A stretch of 37,991 nucleotides of DNA from CAYURP01 sp964447175 (GTDB lineage Bacteria > Zixibacteria > MSB-5A5 > SM23-73-2), in contig CAYURP010000027.1 of the NCBI GenBank assembly GCA_964447175.1, positions 1 to 37,991 on the forward strand, in the 5' to 3' direction. The notes under the pieces are model-generated. The model saw only the letters and a list, made by a program, of their open reading frames with translations, was not told the DNA's origin and did no database searches. Below, piece by piece: positions 7,286 through 14,129 of this stretch; position 1 is the stretch's first letter; each line of letters opens with the position of its first letter. The position numbers and the translations under genes are program-made.

Positions 7286-7352
7286 GTGCCAGTCGGGTCC
7301 CCTGACCCGACTGAAAAAAGGAACCTGCCAGGTCAGGGGATCTGGCAGGCAC
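7286..7352. repeat. Composite palindrome, copy 2 of the CAGTYGGGTC repeat with an extra arm
   Basis: The first hairpin is CAGTCGGGTC (7290-7299) with GACCCGACTG (7304-7313), loop CCCT. The second is CCTGCCAG (7324-7331) with CTGGCAGG (7342-7349) around a 10-base loop. The outer GTG (7286-7288) and CAC (7350-7352) can close both arms, giving a three-way-junction layout. The loop of the second arm (GTCAGGGGAT) is nearly the reverse complement of the loop region of the first, so the modules are related. The first 41 bases repeat copy 1 at 6582. Confidence 0.8.
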
Positions 7353-7406
7353 ATAAAATACATAAAAACATGTTTGTCAATAAACTATTGAAAAATAAAA
7401 AAATCT

Positions 7407-7435
7407 TTGCTTTATCTTAATTAGAACTTTATAAT
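7407..7435 (+). promoter_or_regulatory. Promoter of the orphan 160-residue gene
   Basis: TTGCTT (7407-7412), a 17-base spacer and a perfect TATAAT (7430-7435), about 95 bases before the ATG at 7531. A GAGAGGAGG tract sits about 13 bases before that ATG, a rather long Shine-Dalgarno spacing. Confidence 0.55.
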
Positions 7436-7530
7436 AATAGTTAAAAAATTCATTCTGGGGTGTTATTAGAAAATAACAGGTTGATATAACCAATGTTACA
7501 AGTAAAAGAAGAGAGGAGGCGTAAAGTAAA

Positions 7531-8013
7531 ATGAATGATAAAACACCAAAAGCAATATGGGATATAAGGGTCGCAAAGTATGAACGAAAGGTGGCTTTTT
7601 GGAAATCTTTACAAAAGTTTGATGGGGAAGATGGGATGCCATTGGGCAAAGAAGATACTCACGAAGGATTAGAACATGATAATAAAGTCTGTAAGAAAAT
7701 AATTGAAGATATGTTGCAAGAGAAGGAAAGAGGTGAAGACAAAATTGTAAAGTTTTACGTAAGATTCAGAATAAATGGACACGGAACAAAAGGTGAGACG
7801 GCTTATTTGCAGATTACTATGGAAAATGAATCTGTTATAATAAGAGCAGCATATTACCCCACCGAAGTTGAACAATTCTTTAGTAGAGAAGGAGATCCGT
7901 TAGAATTATCAGAAGAGAAATTCAAAGAGATTGGAATAGGACATAAGATAAACAAACGAGTACTCCGTTTTAAAACAATCATAGAAGAAGAGTTCAGAAA
8001 AAGAATGAAGTAG
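7531..8013 (+). CDS. Hypothetical protein, 160 residues
   Basis: I do not recognise this protein. It has no signal peptide or membrane span. The N-terminal 70 residues are charged and helical (KYERKVAFWKSLQKFDGED, then NKVCKKIIEDMLQEKERGED). A probable beta-rich middle follows (VKFYVRFRINGHGTKGETAYLQITM, then SVIIRAAYYP) and the chain ends in a basic helix (FRKRMK). Codon use is AT-rich and differs from the housekeeping genes to its right, and it lies alone between palindromic repeats and a convergent gene, so it may be an acquired gene. A strong promoter precedes it, which supports real expression. A cytoplasmic location is inferred. Confidence 0.6.
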   Translation: MNDKTPKAIWDIRVAKYERKVAFWKSLQKFDGEDGMPLGKEDTHEGLEHDNKVCKKIIEDMLQEKERGEDKIVKFYVRFRINGHGTKGETAYLQITMENESVIIRAAYYPTEVEQFFSREGDPLELSEEKFKEIGIGHKINKRVLRFKTIIEEEFRKRMK

Positions 8014-8042
8014 ACAAAACAAGCTACTGAAGTTGCTCTACT

Positions 8043-8501
8043 TTAAAACCCATCCACCAAAACAATGGTTAAGACTCTTTGAATTTCTATTTTGTTGATG
8101 TTAGATTCCGTAACTAATTTATATGTTATATTCAGATCGCCTTTTGCTACCCGGCTGATGTGAGTAACTAAATCCTGAGGATTGGTGGACATACTCACAG
8201 AACCATTACTTACACTGCCTTCGGGAGCCTCTAACTCTACATACAATTTCACTCCAGGAGGCAAATCAGCATCCAGACTCCCCACTACTCTCTTATTATC
8301 TTCATTGGTGGTGATAGCCCATTTATTTCTGCCTTCAGTTTTGGAGTCATCAAAGGATAGCAAAAGCGAATTTTCTCCTTGGTTAATTGAAATCTCATTT
8401 ATCGGATCAATACGATATGTTACCTTTTGCTGGGCTGTGTTTCCAGCTAAAACCAGACTGCTGGTAGTTAAAACGATAAGCAAAACAAAACTGAATCGCA
8501 T
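8043..8501 (-). CDS. Secreted beta-rich protein of unknown function
   Basis: A 152-residue protein with a classical Sec signal peptide (MRFSFVLLIVLTTSSLVLA, cleavage probably after LVLA). The mature part is almost all short beta strands (KVTYRIDPINEISIN, NSLLLSFDDSK, LYVELEAPEG, LNITYKLVTE, VLTIVLVDGF), suggesting a single beta-sandwich domain secreted to the periplasm or beyond. It has no cysteines in the mature region and no lipobox. It is a single-gene unit with its own promoter, convergent with the 160-residue gene and divergent from tRNA-Leu. No specific family is recognised. Confidence 0.7.
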   Translation of the reverse strand: MRFSFVLLIVLTTSSLVLAGNTAQQKVTYRIDPINEISINQGENSLLLSFDDSKTEGRNKWAITTNEDNKRVVGSLDADLPPGVKLYVELEAPEGSVSNGSVSMSTNPQDLVTHISRVAKGDLNITYKLVTESNINKIEIQRVLTIVLVDGF

Positions 8502-8538
8502 CTTATTCCCTTTCTTTTTTATATTTCTTTCTAATTTA

Positions 8539-8565
8539 AATATAATAGATATTATAATAAGTCAA
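8539..8565 (-). promoter_or_regulatory. Promoter of the secreted beta-rich protein
   Basis: On the minus strand TTGACT (8565-8560) is followed after 15 bases by TATATT (8544-8539), or after 17 bases by TATTTA (8542-8537). An AAAGGGAA Shine-Dalgarno precedes the ATG at 8501. Confidence 0.45.
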
Positions 8566-8640
8566 TCCCCTTTCTGAGCTTTTGGGTGTTCATTTTTTGC
8601 ACTCAAGCATTTGTTTTTTTGATAAATCTGAAATTCAAGT

Positions 8641-8668
8641 TTGATTTTTCACAAAAGGCTATTATATT
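8641..8668 (+). promoter_or_regulatory. Possible promoter for tRNA-Leu and the tig-clpPX operon
   Basis: TTGATT (8641-8646) and TATATT (8663-8668) with a 16-base spacer, about 95 bases before the tRNA. No terminator separates the tRNA from tig, so one transcript could carry both. Confidence 0.35.
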
Positions 8669-8763
8669 CAGCCTGGCTGACGTAGAATATTCGTTCTTTT
8701 GACGAAACAGGTAATAAGAAAGCAATTCAAAGGCGAGAAGTAATTGAAACCAAAGATTGTTTT

Positions 8764-8846
8764 GCGAAAGTGGCGGAACTGGGATACGCGCTGGACTTAG
8801 GATCCAGTGGGATTTTCCCTTGAGGGTTCGAATCCCTCCTTTCGCA
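8764..8846 (+). tRNA. tRNA-Leu (anticodon UAG)
   Basis: The acceptor stem GCGAAAG (8764-8770) pairs with CTTTCGC (8839-8845), with discriminator A at 8846. The anticodon stem CTGGA/TCCAG encloses loop CTTAGGA, placing TAG at 8798-8800. A class II variable arm (GGGA...TCCC) and a T arm (GAGGG, TTCGAAT, CCCTC) follow. CCA is not encoded. The trigger factor Shine-Dalgarno begins 5 bases after the tRNA end. Confidence 0.95.
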
Positions 8847-8862
8847 CAAAAGGAGGTAGGTC

Positions 8863-10161
8863 TTGTCCCAGGAATTAATTGAGAAAATCAATATCAAAGA
8901 AGATAAAGCCTGGAAAAGAACATTGGAGATCGAGGTATCGGCTGAGAAGGTTAATAGTGAATTCGAGCGGATCTTCAAAGAATACAAAAACAAAGCCAGG
9001 ATCAAAGGCTTCAGGCAGGGCAAAGCCCCTATGGAGATGATCAAGAAAAGATACAAGGAGGCTGCAGCAAGGGATGTGATTGAATCTCTGGTTCCCCCGG
9101 CATATGATGATGCTTTGAAGCTGAAAAACATCACTCCGGTTACCACCCCCAGAATCACCGAAATTGAGATTGATATTGATTCTCCTCTGAAATTCAAAGC
9201 GGAAATAGAAATACGACCTGAGATTGAGATTAAAGATTACAAGGGAATTGCCCTGACCAAAAAAGAGGTGAAAACAACTGATGAGGATGTCGATAAAAAC
9301 TTGAAGATATTGCAGGAAAAAAACGCCGTGCTCAAGCCCACCGACAGGGAAGCCCAAGACGGAGATTATCTCCTGGTGGATCTGGAAAAATTAGGGGGAG
9401 CGAAAAATACCTCTCAAAAATCCGAAAAAGCAGAAAACCAGGAAACCATACTGGACTCAAAGAAACTTTTAACGGAGTTTTACCGAGGGCTTTTAGGCAC
9501 AAAACCGGAACAGGAAAAGGAGATAGAGGCCATTTATCCTAAAGACCATCATGATTCCAACCTGGCTGGTAAAATCATCAATTATAAGGTTAAAGTTAAG
9601 GAGGTAAAACAGAGAGTCCTTCCGGAGATGAATGATGAGTTTGCCCGATCCCTGGGTGATTTTAAAGATTTAAATGATCTAAAGCAGAAAATAAAAGAGG
9701 ACCTGGAAAGAAAAGCAAAGGAGCAGGAGGAAAGGGATCTTAAGAATCAGCTTATAAGAGAGGTGGTCAAGAAAAACTCTTTTGACGTTCCTGAGACCCT
9801 GTTAAAGTTCTATCTTAACTCAGTGGTGGAAAGGTTCAAGCAGAGCCAAAAAGACGTGCCAGAGGATAAAATCAGGGAGCAGTATAGGGAGCTGGGTGAA
9901 AATCGCATCAGATGGGAATTCCTAATGTACCAGATAGCCGATAAGGAAAAGATAGAGGTGATCCAGGCGGATATCGATGATTTCATCCGGAAGTTCGCTG
10001 AAAACTATAATCTGAAAATGGAACAGGCAAAAGAGTTTTTAGCCCGACAAACAAAAATTAAAAACCTGAAAGAGGACATACTGGAGGAGAAGGTCTTAGA
10101 TTTTCTTTTAAAAAATGCAGTAATTCGAGAGGAGGGTAAGTCTAAGATAATAACTTTATGA
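8863..10161 (+). CDS. tig: Trigger factor
   Basis: Ribosome-bound chaperone that meets nascent chains at the exit tunnel. At 432 residues it has the normal family length. The N-terminal ribosome-binding domain carries the signature GFRQGKAP (49-56), followed by the FKBP-type PPIase domain (around 150-245, starting DGDYLLVDLEKLGG) and the helical C-terminal cradle (VLPEMNDEFARSLGDF onward). The start is a TTG at 8863, supported by an AGGAGG six bases upstream; no earlier in-frame start fits. It heads the tig-clpP-clpX set and its stop overlaps an unused upstream ATG of clpP. A tRNA gene lies only 16 bases upstream. Confidence 0.95.
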   Translation: MSQELIEKINIKEDKAWKRTLEIEVSAEKVNSEFERIFKEYKNKARIKGFRQGKAPMEMIKKRYKEAAARDVIESLVPPAYDDALKLKNITPVTTPRITEIEIDIDSPLKFKAEIEIRPEIEIKDYKGIALTKKEVKTTDEDVDKNLKILQEKNAVLKPTDREAQDGDYLLVDLEKLGGAKNTSQKSEKAENQETILDSKKLLTEFYRGLLGTKPEQEKEIEAIYPKDHHDSNLAGKIINYKVKVKEVKQRVLPEMNDEFARSLGDFKDLNDLKQKIKEDLERKAKEQEERDLKNQLIREVVKKNSFDVPETLLKFYLNSVVERFKQSQKDVPEDKIREQYRELGENRIRWEFLMYQIADKEKIEVIQADIDDFIRKFAENYNLKMEQAKEFLARQTKIKNLKEDILEEKVLDFLLKNAVIREEGKSKIITL

Positions 10162-10178
10162 AAAGAAAGGGAGAAAAG

Positions 10179-10766
10179 ATGACTTTAATACCATTTGTAG
10201 TGGAGCAGACCGGGCGAGGGGAGAGAGCTTATGACATATATTCCCGGCTCTTAAAGGACCGGATCATCTTCATCGGGGCGCCCATTGAGGACACTCTGGC
10301 TAACGTGGTTATCGCTCAGATGCTCTTTTTGGAGGCGGAGGACCCGGAGAAGGATATCAACGTCTACATCAACTCTCCCGGAGGGTTGGTACCTGCAGGT
10401 ATGGCTATCTATGATACCATGCAGTTTGTCAAGCCGGCTGTGGCCACCATCTGCGTGGGAATGGCTGCCAGTATGGGGGCGTTGCTTTTAGCTGCCGGTA
10501 GTAAAGGTAAAAGAGCGGCTCTGCCCAACTCCAGAATCATGATCCATCAACCCTGGGGAGGGGTTCAGGGACAGGTCACCGACATCGAAATCCATACCAG
10601 GGAAATGGTCACCAACCGGGAAATGCTCAACAGGATCCTGTCAGAACATACCGGACAGCCACTTGAAAAAATCCAAAAGGATACCGACAGGAACTACTTC
10701 ATGTCCTCTCTGCAGGCTAAAGATTACGGCCTGATAGATGAGGTCTTTGAGAAGAAAAGAAAATAA
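10179..10766 (+). CDS. clpP: ATP-dependent Clp protease proteolytic subunit, Asn in place of catalytic Asp
   Basis: Serine peptidase (S14) that forms the tetradecameric chamber used by ClpX. The start at 10179 is chosen because GGGAG sits five bases upstream and MTLIPFVVEQTGRGERAYDI aligns with the Bacillus subtilis ClpP N-terminus; an in-frame ATG at 10158 would add seven residues. With this numbering the nucleophile is S98 (GMAASMG) and the base is H123 (MIHQPWGG). The acidic residue of the triad, expected at 172 in the context DTDRD, is Asn (DTDRN, codon AAC). The spacing Ser-His-Asp position (98, 123, 172) matches B. subtilis exactly. Listeria monocytogenes ClpP1 has the same change, so a partner ClpP may exist elsewhere in the genome. 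It lies 17 bases after tig and 51 before clpX. Confidence 0.95.
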   Translation: MTLIPFVVEQTGRGERAYDIYSRLLKDRIIFIGAPIEDTLANVVIAQMLFLEAEDPEKDINVYINSPGGLVPAGMAIYDTMQFVKPAVATICVGMAASMGALLLAAGSKGKRAALPNSRIMIHQPWGGVQGQVTDIEIHTREMVTNREMLNRILSEHTGQPLEKIQKDTDRNYFMSSLQAKDYGLIDEVFEKKRK

Positions 10767-10817
10767 TAATTTAAAAAACTGGTTGCGATCATACCCTTTT
10801 AGCATTAGGTTTAAAAT

Positions 10818-12050
10818 ATGAAGGAAGACAAAACCTTTGAGTTCAAGTGCTCCTTCTGCGGAAAGGAACACCAAAAGGTAACCAAGATATTCTCGGGCAA
10901 GGGTGCTTTGATATGTGACGAATGCGTGCGCATGTGCCACGATCTTTTAACTCAGGAGATCAAGGAGGATAAGACCCCGGCTTTTAACGAGCTCCCCAAA
11001 CCAAAAGAGATAAAGAAATTTTTAGACTCTTATGTTATAAGCCAGGAAAGAGCAAAAAAATCCATCTCGGTTGCAGTATATAACCACTACAAAAGGGTTT
11101 TATTTCCTGCTGCATCGGATGATGTGGAGCTGGAAAAAAGCAACATCCTCTTAATGGGTCCCACCGGAGTGGGCAAAACTCTTTTGGCTCAGACCCTGGC
11201 TCGGATGTTACACGTTCCCTTTGCCCTGGTGGATGCTACCACTTTGACCGAGGCAGGTTATGTGGGTGAGGACGTGGAAAACATCCTGGTGAGATTGCTT
11301 CAAGCTGCTGATTATAATCTTTACAAGGCAGAGAGAGGGATAATCTATATCGATGAGATAGATAAAATAGCCCGTAAAGATGCTAATCCCTCCATCACCC
11401 GGGATGTCTCCGGTGAGGGAGTACAGCAAGCTCTGCTTAAAATCCTGGAAGGAACAATATCCAACATCCCCCCTAAAGGCGGACGGAAACACCCGGAACA
11501 GTCCTTCATCCAGCTGAACACCAAGAACATCCTCTTTATCTGCGGTGGGACCTTCGATGGGCTGGAGAAGATAATCTCCAGAAGAATAGGGCATAAGATA
11601 GTCGGTTTTGGAGCTGATGCTAAAAGAATGGGAAAAAAGAAAATCGGCCAGATTCTGGACATGGCAGAGCCTGAGGACCTGTTGCAGTATGGATTGATCC
11701 CGGAAATAATCGGAAGAATACCAGTGATCTGTTCTCTGGACGAACTGGATACGGAGGCTTTATTAAAGATACTTACCCAGCCCAAAAATGCTCTGGTCAA
11801 GCAGTACCAGAAATTCTTCCAGATGGAGGGCATTGAGCTTAAATTCACCCCCAAGGCTTTAAAGGCAGTGGTAAAAACAGCCGAAAAAAGGGGAACCGGT
11901 GCCCGAGCCTTAAGAGCTATCTTGGAGGAAGCCATGCTGGATATTATGTATGAGATACCCTCCAGAAAAAACATTACAGAATGCATAATCAATGAGGATG
12001 TGATCCTGAAAAAGGCACCCCCGGAATATGAAATCAAAAAAAGCGCCTGA
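10818..12050 (+). CDS. clpX: ATP-dependent Clp protease ATP-binding subunit ClpX
   Basis: AAA+ unfoldase that recognises tagged substrates and feeds them to ClpP. It is 410 residues long, a usual length. The N-terminal zinc-binding domain has C11-x2-C14 and C33-x2-C36. Walker A is GPTGVGKT (114-121), the GYVGED pore loop follows, Walker B is IIYIDEID, and a sensor arginine lies in RGTGARALR. The ClpP-docking tripeptide, normally IGF, reads VGF here (KIVGFGADAK), a conservative change. It is followed after 5 bases by engB rather than by lon. Confidence 0.96.
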   Translation: MKEDKTFEFKCSFCGKEHQKVTKIFSGKGALICDECVRMCHDLLTQEIKEDKTPAFNELPKPKEIKKFLDSYVISQERAKKSISVAVYNHYKRVLFPAASDDVELEKSNILLMGPTGVGKTLLAQTLARMLHVPFALVDATTLTEAGYVGEDVENILVRLLQAADYNLYKAERGIIYIDEIDKIARKDANPSITRDVSGEGVQQALLKILEGTISNIPPKGGRKHPEQSFIQLNTKNILFICGGTFDGLEKIISRRIGHKIVGFGADAKRMGKKKIGQILDMAEPEDLLQYGLIPEIIGRIPVICSLDELDTEALLKILTQPKNALVKQYQKFFQMEGIELKFTPKALKAVVKTAEKRGTGARALRAILEEAMLDIMYEIPSRKNITECIINEDVILKKAPPEYEIKKSA

Positions 12051-12055
12051 TTTCA

Positions 12056-12652
12056 ATGAGTTTTAAGATAAAGAGCGTTTGCTATTTTAAAAGCTTCGCT
12101 GATTTTAAAAGTATCCCCGAAAATAACTTCCCCCAGATAGCATTTGCCGGAAGGTCAAATGTGGGCAAATCCTCCCTATTAAATGCAATTACAGGTAGGA
12201 AGAATTTAGCTAAAATCAGCTCCACCCCGGGAAAAACAAGGCTTTTGAATTTTTTTTTGATTAATGACAAAATATATTTTGTGGACCTACCAGGTTATGG
12301 TTATGCCCATACTTCCAAATCTACCCAGAGGGCCTGGAAGGATTTGATCGAGGGTTATCTGAAAAGCTCACAGAACTTAAAAGGAGTAATTCAGATTATA
12401 GATATCAGACATCCTCCTTTTGAATCGGATATCCAGCTTTTGGAATGGCTCGATTTCTATCAAAAAAAAAGCCTAGTAGCTCTGACCAAAGCAGATAAGC
12501 TCTCCAGATCAAATGCATTACTAAATCAAAGGAGGGCTTCAGAAATCCTGCAAAAAAAAACTGACAACATTATCATATTCTCAGCCAAAACCATGCAAGG
12601 GAAAGATGAGATCCTGAAGTGGATATTTTCGGTGGTTCAAAGTGGAGAGTAG
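12056..12652 (+). CDS. engB: Ribosome biogenesis GTPase EngB (YihA/YsxC)
   Basis: Essential TRAFAC-class GTPase that acts in assembly of the large ribosomal subunit. It is 198 residues long, typical for the family. G1 is AGRSNVGKSS (31-40), G2 STPGKT (56-61), G3 DLPGYGYA (77-84), G4 TKAD and G5 SAK. No clear Shine-Dalgarno precedes the ATG, which lies 5 bases after the clpX stop, so translational coupling is likely. Its stop TAG lies inside a purine-rich 18-mer that recurs before batD. Confidence 0.95.
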   Translation: MSFKIKSVCYFKSFADFKSIPENNFPQIAFAGRSNVGKSSLLNAITGRKNLAKISSTPGKTRLLNFFLINDKIYFVDLPGYGYAHTSKSTQRAWKDLIEGYLKSSQNLKGVIQIIDIRHPPFESDIQLLEWLDFYQKKSLVALTKADKLSRSNALLNQRRASEILQKKTDNIIIFSAKTMQGKDEILKWIFSVVQSGE

Positions 12653-12664
12653 AGAGTAAAGAGT
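12647..12664 (+). repeat. Purine-rich 18-mer, copy 1
   Basis: GAGTAGAGAGTAAAGAGT, identical to 32898-32915. Both copies lie in a short gap between two plus-strand genes, with more degenerate GAGTTTAGAGTTAAA-like sequence around them. A related degenerate purine tract occurs near 7130-7250. Confidence 0.65.
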
Positions 12665-12689
12665 TTAGAGTTAAAAGAAAGAAGGTGAA

Positions 12690-13964
12690 ATGTCAGTCAG
12701 AATAGTTTTGGGAACCCAGTGGGGAGACGAGGGCAAAGGAAAGGTCGTTGATCTTTTAACCCGGGAAGCGGATGTGGTGGTCCGGTATCAGGGGGGGGCC
12801 AATGCCGGCCACACGGTAAAAATCGATAACCAAGAGTTCATCCTCCACCTCATCCCCTCAGGCATCCTGCACCCGAACAAAATCTGCGTTGTGGGAAACG
12901 GGGTGGTGGTGGACCTGGATCAGTTTTTCAAAGAACTGGATGATTTAGAAGATAAAGGTATCTCGGTGGATAAAAGGATTCTATTAAGCCAGAGATCTCA
13001 CCTGGTTATGCCCTATCATAAAGCTTTGGAGAAACTAAATGAGGAAAAGAAGGGAAAAGAAAAGATAGGCACCACCTTAAAAGGTATAGGACCAGCTTGT
13101 TTTGATAAAATCGGAAGAACCGGAATAAGGGCGATTGATCTATTAGATGAGGAAATCTTCTCCAAAAGGTTAGACTTAAACTTCAAGTTGAAAAACAATT
13201 ACCTGAAAGAATTGGGTGCTGATGCAGTGCACTCTTTAAAGGAGGAATCGAAAAAGATCCTATCCTATAGGGATAAGATAAAATCCATTGTTGTCGACTC
13301 ATCAGTTTTTTTGAATCAGAAAATTAAGGAGAAAAAAAATATACTTTTCGAATCAGCTCAGGGGACCTTATTGGACGTCGATTTTGGGACCTATCCTTAT
13401 GTTACTACATCCCATCCCACAGCTGGCGGAGCCTGCATAGGTTCAGGAGTAGGTCCCACTCTTATAGACGAAGTGATCGGAGTGGTAAAAGCTTATACCA
13501 CCAGGGTGGGAGATGGTCCTTTCCCTACGGAGCTGAACGATAAAACCTGTGAATTTTTGAGAAACTCGGGCAACGAGTTCGGAGCCACCACCGGAAGACC
13601 CAGACGCTGTGGCTGGCTGGATCTGGTCATTTTAAGATATTCAGTCAGGGTAAACGGAATAAGCAAGTTGGCTGTTACCAAATTAGACGTTCTGGATGAT
13701 CTCGATCCCATCCAGGTCTGTATGAGTTATCGATATAAAGGTAAAAAGATCGAAAATTTCCCTCCTGATCTGGACACTCTATTGCACTGTGAGCCGGTTT
13801 ATGAGGAGCTTCCCGGCTGGAAGAAAAATACCAATGGTTTAACAGATTATAAAGACCTCCCTAATAATGCCAAAAAATATTTAGATTTTATTGAGGGGAA
13901 AATCGGAGTCCCCATTTATTTGATATCCACCGGCTCAAAAAGAGACCAGACCATTTTTGTTTAA
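12690..13964 (+). CDS. purA: Adenylosuccinate synthetase
   Basis: Catalyses the GTP-dependent condensation of IMP and aspartate to adenylosuccinate, the first committed step to AMP. It is 424 residues long. The P-loop is GDEGKGK (12-18) with catalytic D13, and H41 lies in NAGHT, numbered as in the E. coli enzyme. GTTGRPRRCGWLDL and TKLDVLDDLD (guanine and substrate contacts) are present. AGAAAGAAGGTGAA gives a Shine-Dalgarno. It is the last gene before a bidirectional terminator and has a purine-rich repeat in its leader. Confidence 0.96.
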   Translation: MSVRIVLGTQWGDEGKGKVVDLLTREADVVVRYQGGANAGHTVKIDNQEFILHLIPSGILHPNKICVVGNGVVVDLDQFFKELDDLEDKGISVDKRILLSQRSHLVMPYHKALEKLNEEKKGKEKIGTTLKGIGPACFDKIGRTGIRAIDLLDEEIFSKRLDLNFKLKNNYLKELGADAVHSLKEESKKILSYRDKIKSIVVDSSVFLNQKIKEKKNILFESAQGTLLDVDFGTYPYVTTSHPTAGGACIGSGVGPTLIDEVIGVVKAYTTRVGDGPFPTELNDKTCEFLRNSGNEFGATTGRPRRCGWLDLVILRYSVRVNGISKLAVTKLDVLDDLDPIQVCMSYRYKGKKIENFPPDLDTLLHCEPVYEELPGWKKNTNGLTDYKDLPNNAKKYLDFIEGKIGVPIYLISTGSKRDQTIFV

Positions 13965-14031
13965 TTATAATATACAAATTATGGTGGGATAAATTCCAGC
14001 CACTATGAAATAATTGTAATCTATAAAAAAC

Positions 14032-14056
14032 AGAGCAGGGAATTCATCCCTGCTCT
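14032..14056. terminator. Bidirectional intrinsic terminator between purA and the C11 protease gene
   Basis: A perfect 10-bp stem, AGAGCAGGGA (14032-14041) with TCCCTGCTCT (14047-14056), and loop ATTCA. Read on the minus strand it is followed by G then TTTTTT, a good U-tract for ending the minus-strand protease transcript. On the plus strand it is followed by the weaker TCTCTTTCT, ending purA. Confidence 0.8.
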
Positions 14057-14129
14057 TCTCTTTCTAATATATAAGTAAATTCCTCTTTTTTTAAATATCA
14101 AAATTTCATCAAACTATATGAAGATAAAT

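Larger units (their letters stand above)
7185..7530. other. AT-rich non-coding interval
   Basis: No credible gene. It holds purine-rich sequence (7185-7250), the composite palindrome at 7286-7352 and a promoter at 7407-7435. A small inverted repeat (GTTATT, then AATAAC) lies near 7460-7477. An open frame on the minus strand (7377-7649) spans the promoter and is judged spurious. Confidence 0.6.

Noticed and set aside
7377..7649. 90-codon minus-strand frame
   Set aside because: It overlaps the promoter and start of the 160-residue gene and is mostly hydrophobic antisense of AT-rich DNA.
10158..10178. Earlier in-frame ATG for clpP
   Set aside because: It overlaps the tig stop, has no Shine-Dalgarno and would add residues not seen in the aligned B. 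subtilis ClpP N-terminus.
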